Below are positions 50,981 through 59,554 of a DNA stretch of 64,000 nt, piece by piece. This DNA is from DUQW01 sp050953825. Its GTDB lineage: Bacteria > Bacillota_I > Bacilli_A > Acholeplasmatales > Acholeplasmataceae. The stretch lies in NCBI GenBank assembly GCA_050953825.1, contig JBMNNF010000013.1, positions 316,192 to 380,191 on the forward strand. The letters run 5' to 3'. Positions within the stretch are counted from its first letter, which is position 1; each line of letters starts with the position of its first letter. The notes below the pieces were generated by a model. The model saw only the letters and a list, made by a program, of their open reading frames with translations, ran no database searches and had not been told where the DNA came from. The position numbers were made by a program, and so were the translations under genes.

Positions 50981-52285
50981 ATGATAAAAAGAGATTTCTA
51001 TATTAATAAGTTAATAAATAGTAAAGGCAATGGGAAAGTTAAAGTGATAACTGGTTTACGAAGATGTGGTAAATCTTATCTATTATTTAAACTATATAAG
51101 GAATACTTGTTAAGTCAAGGTATAAGTGAAGATCAAATTATTGCATTTAGTTTGGAAGGGTATGAGAATATACATCTAAGAAATATAAATGTTTTATATG
51201 CGAGCATTAAATCGAGAATAAAAGATGATAATAAAAAATATTATCTTTTCATTGATGAGATTCAAAATGTTCATTCAATGCAAAATCCTTATGTTGAATC
51301 TAAAGACATAATAACTTTTGTTGACCTTATGTTAGAGTTTGTAAAATTAGATAATTTAGATATATATATTACTGGATCAAACTCTAAAATGTTATCTAAA
51401 GATATATTAACCCAATTTAGAGGTAGAACCCATCAAATAAGATTACTTCCATTATCTTTTAATGAACTATATAAACATTTTGGAAACACTCCAAATTTAT
51501 TAGATAATTATTTTATTTATGGTGGTATGCCAGAAATATATACTAAGTTTCATAATGAAGAAGCTAAAAGAGACTATCTTAAATACCTTTTTGAGGAAAC
51601 TTATATAAAAGATATTTTAGAAAGAAACAATATTCAAAATGATAAATTTGTATTAGGTACACTTCTCGATTTTATATCATCTAGCGTCGGTTCTTTAATT
51701 AGTCCTTCTAAAATTTCTAATAGATTTTTATCTGAGCAAAATATAAAAATATCTAGTGCTACAGTCGATAGATATTTAGAATATTTTGATGATGCATTTG
51801 TCTTATCGAAAGCTAATAGATACGATATAAGTGGATCAAGGTATTATCAAACCAATAATAAGTACTATTACACTGATGTAGGATTAAGAAACACAAGACT
51901 TAATTTTCAACTAAAAGATCAGGGACACATAATGGAAAATATAATATATATGGATTTAATAAAAAGAGGGTATAAAGTAGATGTTGGAATAGTACGTGAT
52001 AATTATCGAGTAGATGGGAGACTTACACAAAAACAGTTGGAAGTTGATTTTATGGTAACAGGGGCAAATGAACGATACTATATACAATCTGTTCTAACTT
52101 TAGATGATGTAAAAACGATAGAAAGAGAAACAAGATCATTAAACAAAATAAAAGATAACTTTATTAAAATAGTAGTTATCAAAAACTATACTGGTTCATT
52201 TTATGATAAGAATGGAATTTTTTATATTAATTTAAAAGATTTTCTATTAAATGAAAATTTAGCTGAAATAACTAAAAGATGGTAA
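50981..52285 (+). CDS. AAA_14-DUF4143 ATPase 2
   Basis: 434 residues from ATG 50981, chosen because TAGGAGTTGG lies 7-16 bp upstream; the frame is open upstream but only through the promoter. Walker A GLRRCGKSYLL, Walker B KYYLFIDEIQNV and TGSNSKMLSKDILTQFRGR are visible. A winged helix (SLISPSKISNRFLSEQNIKI) and DUF4143 (TDVGLRNTRL, MENIIYMDLIKRGYKV, LEVDFMVTG, YYIQSV) follow. Homologous to ATPase 1 but clearly diverged. Directly behind it lies a fragment of a different ATPase. Confidence 0.9.
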   Translation: MIKRDFYINKLINSKGNGKVKVITGLRRCGKSYLLFKLYKEYLLSQGISEDQIIAFSLEGYENIHLRNINVLYASIKSRIKDDNKKYYLFIDEIQNVHSMQNPYVESKDIITFVDLMLEFVKLDNLDIYITGSNSKMLSKDILTQFRGRTHQIRLLPLSFNELYKHFGNTPNLLDNYFIYGGMPEIYTKFHNEEAKRDYLKYLFEETYIKDILERNNIQNDKFVLGTLLDFISSSVGSLISPSKISNRFLSEQNIKISSATVDRYLEYFDDAFVLSKANRYDISGSRYYQTNNKYYYTDVGLRNTRLNFQLKDQGHIMENIIYMDLIKRGYKVDVGIVRDNYRVDGRLTQKQLEVDFMVTGANERYYIQSVLTLDDVKTIERETRSLNKIKDNFIKIVVIKNYTGSFYDKNGIFYINLKDFLLNENLAEITKRW

Positions 52286-52288
52286 TTA

Positions 52289-52470
52289 TTATAATGATTC
52301 AACCAAATTAGAAGTAGACTTAATTATTGAATTGAAAGATGGTTTATGGGGGTATTGAAGTTAAACCATCATTTTTGATGGTAATAACTAATACTGAGAT
52401 AGCATATCAAAGACCAGAAGATGGTATACATGTTGTACCTCTTGGTTGTTTAGGATCGTATTTTTTGTAA
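52289..52470 (+). pseudogene. Remnant of a third-type DUF4143 ATPase
   Basis: Closely matches the 3' end of the ATPase gene at 57265-58527 (from about 58287 to the stop), including GGTAATAACTAATACTGAG and GTACCTCTTGGTTGTTTAGG. An internal segment is missing: the intact gene has TGAAGTTAAA twice (about 58353 and 58430) and the remnant has it once with everything between deleted. A 2-base loss in the GGGG region also shifts the frame. The rest of the gene is gone. Confidence 0.88.
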
Positions 52471-52580
52471 AAGAACAAAGCGATTTTTTCATTGAAAAAA
52501 ATCTATTAAACACAGTAGTAGTTCGAATCACTAAATAAAGATAATGAAAGAAACTTTGTAATTTACAAATATGTTGAAAA

Positions 52581-52620
52581 TTTATCCCCTACTTTATCCC
52601 CCGCTTATGATATTATAAAT
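52581..52620 (+). promoter_or_regulatory. Second copy of the 12-bp-operator promoter
   Basis: TTTATCCCCTAC (52581-52592) and TTTATCCCCCGC (52593-52604), then TTATGATATTATAAATATGA. Nearly the same as 43634-43680 in front of the AlbA_2 regulator. It drives the acetyltransferase gene. Confidence 0.8.
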
Positions 52621-52632
52621 ATGAGGGTTAAA

Positions 52633-53157
52633 ATGAAAAAAACAGAAGAATTAAGACTTTATATACCAAAATTTGAAGAACTTGATTTTTACCAATCCCT
52701 TTTATCAGATCCTGATACTATGTTTTACAATGCTCCTTGGTTTCCTCCAAATGGTTGCGTTGAGTTTCCTAGAGAAAAATGGGAAAAATGGTACGAAAAC
52801 TGGATTAATCAAGAGCCTAATCGATTTTATGCTTACTTGCAGCGAACTAGTGATAATGCTTTTGTAGGTGATGTCAATTTTCACTATAACAAAATAGATG
52901 ATTGGTGGGATATGGGAATCGTCATATTAGCAAAAGAACGTGGTAAAGGATATTCTAAACAAGGGTTAAAATTACTTCTGGAAAGAGCATTTGAAGTAAA
53001 TGGGATATCTTTATTGCATAATTCTTTTGAAGTTACAAGAGAGGCAGCTTACCATATCCATAAAATGTATGGATTCAAAGAAGGTAATTTAGAGGATGGA
53101 ATCATCCATTTATTTCTAAGTAAAGAAGAATATTTGACCGAAAGTAGGTCAAGGTAA
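52633..53157 (+). CDS. GNAT-family N-acetyltransferase
   Basis: 174 residues. The GNAT fold is recognisable from FVGDVNFHYN, the acetyl-CoA loop ILAKERGKGYSKQGLKLLLE and the C-terminal EVTREAAYHIHKMYGFKEG, as in RimJ/RimL-like enzymes. GAGGG precedes ATG 52633. The substrate is unknown. Its promoter is shared with the AlbA_2 regulator gene, so both may respond to that regulator although they lie 9 kb apart. Confidence 0.88.
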   Translation: MKKTEELRLYIPKFEELDFYQSLLSDPDTMFYNAPWFPPNGCVEFPREKWEKWYENWINQEPNRFYAYLQRTSDNAFVGDVNFHYNKIDDWWDMGIVILAKERGKGYSKQGLKLLLERAFEVNGISLLHNSFEVTREAAYHIHKMYGFKEGNLEDGIIHLFLSKEEYLTESRSR

Positions 53158-53189
53158 GCACAGACGTTATATATAAATAATTCAATAAT

Positions 53190-53308
53190 CTGAAAAACAC
53201 GGAATAATGCATATGCAAAATAGGGAATGAACCCTTTGCAATTTATGGAATTGTTATGGGATTTTAAAATATAAGAATCTCAGTTGTCCTAAAAATGTGG
53301 GCAACTGA
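53190..53308 (+). repeat. Three iterons plus hairpin before the Sel1 gene
   Basis: CTGAAAAACACGGAAT (53190-53205), TGCAAAATAGGGAAT (53214-53228) and TTGCAATTTATGGAAT (53236-53251), spaced 22-24 bp, then the hairpin TCAGTTGTCC (53280-53289) / GGGCAACTGA (53299-53308). The third repeat has TTGCAA as at the ATPase 3 promoter, but no good -10 follows at 17 bp. Confidence 0.75.
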
Positions 53309-53384
53309 ATCTATCTGCGTTATATCATAGACAATAATAAAAAAATACATATATGGGAGACTATAAATATTAGGAGATTTATTT

Positions 53385-55136
53385 ATGGATAACAAACTAA
53401 TCGATGGTATTTATTATTTTGAAAATAGAAAATATTTAAAGGCTTTTTCTATTTTTATAAATTTGGCTAAGAAAAACTGTGAAACAGCTCAATATTATAT
53501 TGGGCAAATTTATAATAGAGGGCTCGGCATAAAAAGAAACCGAAGAGAAGCTTTTAATTGGTTTTTAAAATCAGCAGAACGAGGTTATGCAGATTCTCAA
53601 TATCTTATTGGGTTAGCTTATTCTAAATTTCGTAAGGATGAAGATGATTGGGTGATAATGGCGGGGTGGAACCGTAAAAACCCGGTACTACCAAGTATTT
53701 ATCCCGACAATAATCTTTCAATGAAATGGTTAATTGAAGCACATAGAAATGGTCATACTGGTGCTGTTTTTGAAGTAAGACAATTATTTGAAAATATGCT
53801 TGATTTGCAAGATGGTATTAAAGAATTAAGTTTTGACATCAAATTAAAATTAGTTGAAATTTTCAAAGAAGAATATCAAAAAGATAATTATAAGTGTGCT
53901 TATTATCTAGGCTATCTTTATGAAAATCTGTTAGATTTTAAAGAAGCTCAACTTTGGTATGAAATAGGAGCAAATAAACATAATAGTTGTTTTTCGGCAT
54001 ATCGTCTAGCTTTAATATATTATGAAGGAAAAGGAGTTCAAAAAAACATCCCAAAAGCGATCTCACTTTTTATTTTTGCCTTTTTAAATCAATATCCCGT
54101 TGATAAGTTCAAGGGGTTTTTTTATATAGGTAAGGCTCTTAATGATAGGAGTAATTCGTTTTTATTATTTGATAGTGACCAAGCAATAAAAGCATATATT
54201 GAGGGAGCTGAAATAAATGATGGTTTATCCGAAAAAGAACTATTTGATTTATATAAAAATGGAAGTCGAATTAATGAAAAATATAATAAAAAATTCGCTC
54301 TTTTGTTAAAAGCTCAATTAGGTGATGAGAAATCACAAATTAAATTTATTAATCAATATGTAAAATATAAAGATGGTTTTTATTTTGATGCTTCTGATTG
54401 GCTAATTGCGTTAGCTGAAAAGGGTAATGACGAAGCTTTTGAAAAGTTGTTTAAATATTTTTATGATTTTCTTTATTACAATCCAATGATTGATACCAAA
54501 GAAGTATTTAATTTTAAAAATTGGATTGCTAACCACGGCGATTTTGATTACCAATATCGGTTAGGTCGTGATTATGAGTACGGGCGTGACTTTTTAGAAG
54601 CAAACTATGACAAAGCTTTGTACTGGTATCAAAAAGCGGCTACTAATGATAAACATGCTGGTCAAGTAATTAATTATCATTATATTCCGAAATTTTTAGA
54701 TATTGAAAAAGAATATATTGAACAGTTTTATGAAGAAGCAACAACCAAAAGTGTTAGTGCTAATATCCATCTTGGATATAGTTATGGACACGGTACTATT
54801 TGTGATGTTGACTATCAAAAAGCGTATCAATATTATCAAGAAGCTGCAACTTTAATGGAAGTTGAGGGCGTATATCAATATAAAAATATAATGATTGCAT
54901 ATAACATAGGAAATGAAGCCGCCAAAAAGAAAGCTTTAGATGGTGATATTGATGCGATGTTATATAAAGGGGTTTTATACCAATATGGATTTGAAATTGA
55001 ACAAGATTTAGATGAAGCAGACAATTGGTATTTATTAGCCTCTAGTAAAGGTAGTGAAGAAGCGAAAAAACAATTAAGAAAAATTTTTGAGATGAGAATG
55101 ATCAAAGCAGATATTATTGATGATGAGGTGTTTTAA
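53385..55136 (+). CDS. Sel1-like/TPR repeat protein
   Basis: 583 residues built of about ten helical repeats of the Sel1-like kind, for example AQYYIGQIYNRGLGIKRNRR with EAFNWFLKSAERGYADSQYL, AYRLALIYYEGKGVQKNIPK, and YRLGRDYEYGRDFLEANYDK near the C-terminus. No signal peptide. Such proteins usually act as protein-binding scaffolds. The next gene follows after 1 bp and is probably translated with it. Confidence 0.87.
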   Translation: MDNKLIDGIYYFENRKYLKAFSIFINLAKKNCETAQYYIGQIYNRGLGIKRNRREAFNWFLKSAERGYADSQYLIGLAYSKFRKDEDDWVIMAGWNRKNPVLPSIYPDNNLSMKWLIEAHRNGHTGAVFEVRQLFENMLDLQDGIKELSFDIKLKLVEIFKEEYQKDNYKCAYYLGYLYENLLDFKEAQLWYEIGANKHNSCFSAYRLALIYYEGKGVQKNIPKAISLFIFAFLNQYPVDKFKGFFYIGKALNDRSNSFLLFDSDQAIKAYIEGAEINDGLSEKELFDLYKNGSRINEKYNKKFALLLKAQLGDEKSQIKFINQYVKYKDGFYFDASDWLIALAEKGNDEAFEKLFKYFYDFLYYNPMIDTKEVFNFKNWIANHGDFDYQYRLGRDYEYGRDFLEANYDKALYWYQKAATNDKHAGQVINYHYIPKFLDIEKEYIEQFYEEATTKSVSANIHLGYSYGHGTICDVDYQKAYQYYQEAATLMEVEGVYQYKNIMIAYNIGNEAAKKKALDGDIDAMLYKGVLYQYGFEIEQDLDEADNWYLLASSKGSEEAKKQLRKIFEMRMIKADIIDDEVF

Positions 55137-55137
55137 G

Positions 55138-56649
55138 GTGTTAAAAGAAAAATGGACAGTTATTAAATTAATTGATACCCTAGAAAAATTGGAAAGTGAA
55201 ATCATTGAACAATTAAGAGACAAAGGGGATAAATCTTTAAATCAGTATCCAAAAGTATATTCTAAGAGAAAAATCGAAATATTAAATAAAATTTATGAAA
55301 ATGAATCAGATTCGACTTTAAATTATATTAAAAAATCTTCAAACAGATTAAATGAGATTGCACCCGAATTAATGAATCGTACCAAACTTAGATTTAATAA
55401 AATTGAAAATGAAACTCAAATTTTAATTGAAAAAGTAACAGATGAAAACTTTAATAACAACTTAATTTCTATTTTAAGAGCGAGAAGGATACTTATTGAC
55501 ATAATCTTTGATAATTGTGTTGACACATTAGAAATATTAATTAAACAAAATCATCTTAAAAAAGAAGAACTAGTTAAATCTCAATTATATCAAGAATTAA
55601 AACGAATTCGCGAAGCATCACTACATGATTTTTGGGCTCAATATATGCAGATTTTGAAATATTCATACGATGATGTCATTGATGGTGAAATAGATGTTTT
55701 CGAACTATTAATTAAAGACTCTAAATTATCTGAATTAAGCACACTTTTACATAACTTAAAAACAGAAGAAGAAAATATGGAGAATTATGATATTGATATT
55801 AGAAAAGAAATTGAAGGTATTTTTAAGGCGTTTAAATTAGACGATGCTAGAAATGATTACTCACTTAAACTTTATGAAAAGAAACTTATAGAATCTACTA
55901 GTTTAAAAGCGACAAAAGAAATGGTTAAAAAAATAAATATCGCTTTTACACAAGAAACTCCATCAAAATATCTTGATTTTTATAATCAATTAATTAATTT
56001 ATTGATCGATAGATCATTAGAAGATAATTTTGATCCAACGTATAAATTTGAGACTATCAAAAAAGAACAAGAAATGATAAGTAGTGAAGTTAGGTTTAAA
56101 GTTGAAGACTTAACTTTAGATAAACTACATTTTATTTATCTGCGACGTTTTAAATATAACAGTATAGAAGAAGCAATGGAAAATCTTGGAATTAATCCAA
56201 CCGATCCAAGATTTGACTCGAATAGTTTAGATTTCGATGAAATTTATAGTTTTAAAGTGTTTTTACAATTAATGGGACTTGATATAAATGATCCAAATTA
56301 TGAACAGCAATATAACGCCTTAACTTATGTGGCTGTTACGTTAATGAAAACGGACGGAACATTTGATGATGAAGAATTCAACCAATATCGCTATTATCTT
56401 GAAAAATCTGAACAATTAATTATCGAACAAATAGTAAAAAAATTAAACTTTGCCGATTTAGATGAAGTAAAGGAAGGATTAAAGACTTTATATAAAAGAA
56501 AAAACGAAAATAAATTTTATATAAAAATAATCAATCAATGGATAGAGTTATTTAATGAAAAACTATTTTTCAGACGAAGAAAAAGAGCCGTTATCGTTGA
56601 ATTTCTTAAAGTGATTAAGTCTAGAATTATGAAAATTTCAAGTAATTAA
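55138..56649 (+). CDS. Helical protein of unknown function, Sel1 partner
   Basis: 503 residues from GTG 55138, with GAGG 10 bp upstream; almost entirely alpha-helical and charged with coiled-coil stretches. A possible TerB-like helical segment is near residues ~395-450 (YVAVTLMKTDGTFDDEEFNQ). It ends with a basic segment (LFFRRRKRAVIVEFLKVIKS). No known domain with confidence. The 1-bp spacing from the Sel1 gene suggests that the two proteins form a pair. Confidence 0.8.
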   Translation: MLKEKWTVIKLIDTLEKLESEIIEQLRDKGDKSLNQYPKVYSKRKIEILNKIYENESDSTLNYIKKSSNRLNEIAPELMNRTKLRFNKIENETQILIEKVTDENFNNNLISILRARRILIDIIFDNCVDTLEILIKQNHLKKEELVKSQLYQELKRIREASLHDFWAQYMQILKYSYDDVIDGEIDVFELLIKDSKLSELSTLLHNLKTEEENMENYDIDIRKEIEGIFKAFKLDDARNDYSLKLYEKKLIESTSLKATKEMVKKINIAFTQETPSKYLDFYNQLINLLIDRSLEDNFDPTYKFETIKKEQEMISSEVRFKVEDLTLDKLHFIYLRRFKYNSIEEAMENLGINPTDPRFDSNSLDFDEIYSFKVFLQLMGLDINDPNYEQQYNALTYVAVTLMKTDGTFDDEEFNQYRYYLEKSEQLIIEQIVKKLNFADLDEVKEGLKTLYKRKNENKFYIKIINQWIELFNEKLFFRRRKRAVIVEFLKVIKSRIMKISSN

Positions 56650-56750
56650 TTTAAAAAAAGATGATTATAAATTCAAGTTAATTGTTCCTACTTCTGTGCA
56701 GACAAGCACCTCTTTAATTTAATTAATTGATAAAAATAAGTCTACCTACA

Positions 56751-56836
56751 AATGTTAATATAAAAGTGCCCAATAATGTGCATGTAACTTTCCCCAGTTA
56801 TAGTCATTAATGAAAGGGTACTTTTATATTAGCATT
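56751..56836 (+). repeat. 86-bp stem-loop element, copy 2
   Basis: Same length and structure as 48003-48088. The inner stem is kept by a G-T wobble (AAAAGTGCCC / GGGTACTTTT). The core GTGCATGTAACTTTCCCC is unchanged and most of the rest of the core is conserved. It lies 100 bp after the helical-protein gene, in a stretch without genes. Confidence 0.85.
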
Positions 56837-56868
56837 TGTAAAATATTTTAATGTGTAAATTAACAAAT

Positions 56869-56965
56869 CTGAAAAACCCGGAATAAAACTACTGAAAAAT
56901 CCGGAATTGCAGTTAAATTTATAAGTATATCTATTTCAGCTGTCCTAATAATCGGGACAGCTGAA
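56869..56965 (+). repeat. Two iterons plus hairpin, without a gene
   Basis: CTGAAAAACCCGGAAT (56869-56884) and CTGAAAAATCCGGAAT (56892-56907), 23 bp apart, then TTGCAGTTAAATTTATAAGT, then a well-formed hairpin TTCAGCTGTCC (56935-56945) / GGACAGCTGAA (56955-56965). No coding sequence belongs to this unit. Confidence 0.78.
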
Positions 56966-57053
56966 TTCATTAACAACTATCATAATAATAACAACCTATT
57001 TTATTAAATATTTCAATTATAATAATTAAGAGTGGAGAATTGATGATATTGAT

Positions 57054-57110
57054 ATAAAAATTTAAAAAGTGACTTTCAAAATTTAAATAAATTTGAAAAG
57101 TTGAAAGTAA
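57054..57110 (+). repeat. Leader repeat before ATPase 3
   Basis: ATATAAAAATTTAAAAAGTG followed by ACTTTCAA...TTGAAAGT, matching 50801-50857. Confidence 0.7.
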
Positions 57111-57170
57111 GACTAATTGTATGGTGCCGGGACAAAAGGGAAAATATTATAATAAGGATTCTTAATTAAT

Positions 57171-57245
57171 CTGCAAAATGGGGAATAAAACTCTCGCAAA
57201 ATAGGTAATAAAACTCTTGCAATTTAGGCAATTGGGTTATATAAT
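57171..57245 (+). promoter_or_regulatory. Iteron promoter of ATPase 3
   Basis: Three tandem 22-23-bp repeats: CTGCAAAATGGGGAATAAAA (from 57171), CTCGCAAAATAGGTAATAAA (from 57193) and CTTGCAATTTAGGCAATTGG (from 57216). The third supplies the -35 box TTGCAA (57217-57222); TATAAT follows after 17 bp at 57240-57245. Two helical turns per repeat put them on the same face of the DNA. Confidence 0.82.
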
Positions 57246-57264
57246 ATAGTTGGTGATGATCAAA

Positions 57265-58527
57265 ATGATGAATATAAATTATAGAAAAAGGCTAATTGAA
57301 TCAAGAATTAAAAAGACGATGGGATTTAGCGGGGGTGTAGTTATTGAGGGAGCAAAATGGGTTGGTAAATCAACAACAGCCACACTTTTTGCAAACACAA
57401 TAGTAAAGTTACAAGATCCAATAACAAGAGAAAAATATAAGACTTTTTCGACTATTTCAAAAGAAAAGGTTTTAGAAGGCGAAAAACCAATCTTATTTGA
57501 TGAGTGGCAAGATGTTCCTGAAATATGGGATTTTATTCGTATTGATATAGATGAACATAACCATAAGGGAGCTTATCTTTTAACTGGATCTACAAGAAAA
57601 CAAAACGTAAAAACATCCCATACAGGAACTGGAAGAATTAACTCTGTTTATATGAGGCCAATGAGTTTATATGAAAGTGGAGAATCTAATGGAACGGTTT
57701 CATTAAATGATTTGTTTAATTATCCAAATAACATTCCATCTATTTCAACTTCTACTATTAGTATTGATGATATTACAAAGTTAATTTGTAGAGGGGGATG
57801 GCCTGGAAGCCTTGATTTAGAAGAAGAATTCCAATTTGAACTTCCTAAACATCTATTGAAAAGCATTATCAAAAAAGACTCTGATGAAGTTGATGGAATA
57901 TCAAAAGATAAAGAAAAACTCGAAAAAATAGTTAGGAGTTATGCAAGAAATGTTTCAACCCTAGCAACAAATTCAACAATATATAAAGATCAATCATCAG
58001 AAGAAATTGTAAACATTAAAACATTTGATACTTACATGAATGCATTAAAAAGATTATTTATTGTAGAAGATGTTATGCCGTGGTCTCCAAACATTAGAAG
58101 TTCTTCAAGACTTAGAAAAGGTAGTAAAAGACAATTTGTAGATCCTAGCATTGCTGCAGCCGCTTTAAATATTTCTCCAAAAAAGTTATTAAATGATTTT
58201 GAAACATTCGGATTTTTATTTGAATCAATTGCTACAAGAGATGTAAGAGTTTATTCAGAGGAAATTGGCGGTAAAGTTTATCATTATAATGATTCAACAG
58301 GATTAGAAATTGACTTAATTGTTGAATTAAGAGATGGTTCTTGGGGAGGTATTGAAGTTAAATTAGGTAGTAACAAATTAGATAAAGCTAGTGCTAATTT
58401 ATTAAAACTTGCTAGTATTTCTGAAGTTAAACCATCATTTCTTATGGTAATAACTAATACTGAGATAGCATATCGAAGACCTGAAGATGGTATATATGTG
58501 GTACCTCTTGGTTGTTTAGGGCCATAA
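57265..58527 (+). CDS. AAA_14-DUF4143 ATPase 3 (divergent type)
   Basis: 420 residues. Walker A EGAKWVGKSTTA, Walker B KPILFDEWQDVPEIW, and LTGSTRKQN in place of TGSNSKM define the second large subgroup of DUF4143 ATPases. The DUF4143 part ends with FLFESIATRDVRVYSEEIGG, TGLEIDLIVELRDG, WGGIEVKLGS and TEIAYRRPEDGIYVVPLGCL. GGTGATG precedes ATG 57265 by 7 bp. The intact paralogue of the fragment at 52289-52470. Function of the family not established. Confidence 0.9.
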   Translation: MMNINYRKRLIESRIKKTMGFSGGVVIEGAKWVGKSTTATLFANTIVKLQDPITREKYKTFSTISKEKVLEGEKPILFDEWQDVPEIWDFIRIDIDEHNHKGAYLLTGSTRKQNVKTSHTGTGRINSVYMRPMSLYESGESNGTVSLNDLFNYPNNIPSISTSTISIDDITKLICRGGWPGSLDLEEEFQFELPKHLLKSIIKKDSDEVDGISKDKEKLEKIVRSYARNVSTLATNSTIYKDQSSEEIVNIKTFDTYMNALKRLFIVEDVMPWSPNIRSSSRLRKGSKRQFVDPSIAAAALNISPKKLLNDFETFGFLFESIATRDVRVYSEEIGGKVYHYNDSTGLEIDLIVELRDGSWGGIEVKLGSNKLDKASANLLKLASISEVKPSFLMVITNTEIAYRRPEDGIYVVPLGCLGP

Positions 58528-59554
58528 TTGAAACACTAGGGTATATCTATAGAAATTTTAAAAATATATATGTTAAAAAAGATCAAAAAAATATGTCACA
58601 CAGAAAAGATAAACTAGATAGAGATAAGTAATTAGAATAGTAATTTAAAATTGAAGGAGTAAGGTATGAAAAAACAAAAAACTATTGAAAAAAAGATTTT
58701 AAGAATTATCAGTATGAAAACTATTGATTTATCATTACTTAAGGCTATTGAAATGCCTTTTGAGTGTTTTTCATCATCAATCGGTTTTTTTGAAATTAAA
58801 GAAAAACTAGGTAAACTGGATATTACTGCCGAAACTAAATTAGAAATACTAGATATCATATCTCCAATGTATGATCATACTAATCTTAGTTTTTCATCAG
58901 TAATTTCAAATACAATTGAAAACAAATTAGATTATAATTTCAAATTAGTTACTAAATATGGTGATATTTATTCATTTGTTCATGGCAAACCACTAATTGA
59001 ATATTTATGGGCTAATAATAAATTTGATTATGTAGAAGAATTAGTATCTAAATCTGATGAAATTGATTTAGGAAACGCATTATTTAATTTAAAATATTAT
59101 CATGGTGGAAGTAATGATTTAATTAAATATTTAGAGGAAAAAATTAAAAACAACACTACTAATGAAATTATAAAAAGAATTGACTCAATAAAGCTTCATG
59201 CCGAAAATGTTATAACTTTTGAACTGAAGTTAGATGAAATAGAATCACTAGTAATTAACGATTTATCATTAGTTGATTTTTTAGATTCCAAACAATCATA
59301 TATTGAATCAATTGAAATTAAATCTAAAAACGAATTCTTACCTGATATTGATATATTAGAATTTGATGATGAAGAAGATTTAATTGAAATTCCATATGAT
59401 ATTTATAATTATTTTGATAGTGAAGAAGAAAAGTTAGAATACATTTCAATATATGATGCTGGTTATATAATTGATAATATAGTATCTTTTTCAATAGTCT
59501 TTAAAAACAAAAAAGAAAAAACCTATTATATTAATTGGTTATCAGATTCTGAAT

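Noticed and set aside
57171..57238. CRISPR array
   Set aside because: The 22-23-bp repeats are directly adjacent without spacers, only three in number, and overlap a promoter; no cas genes are near.
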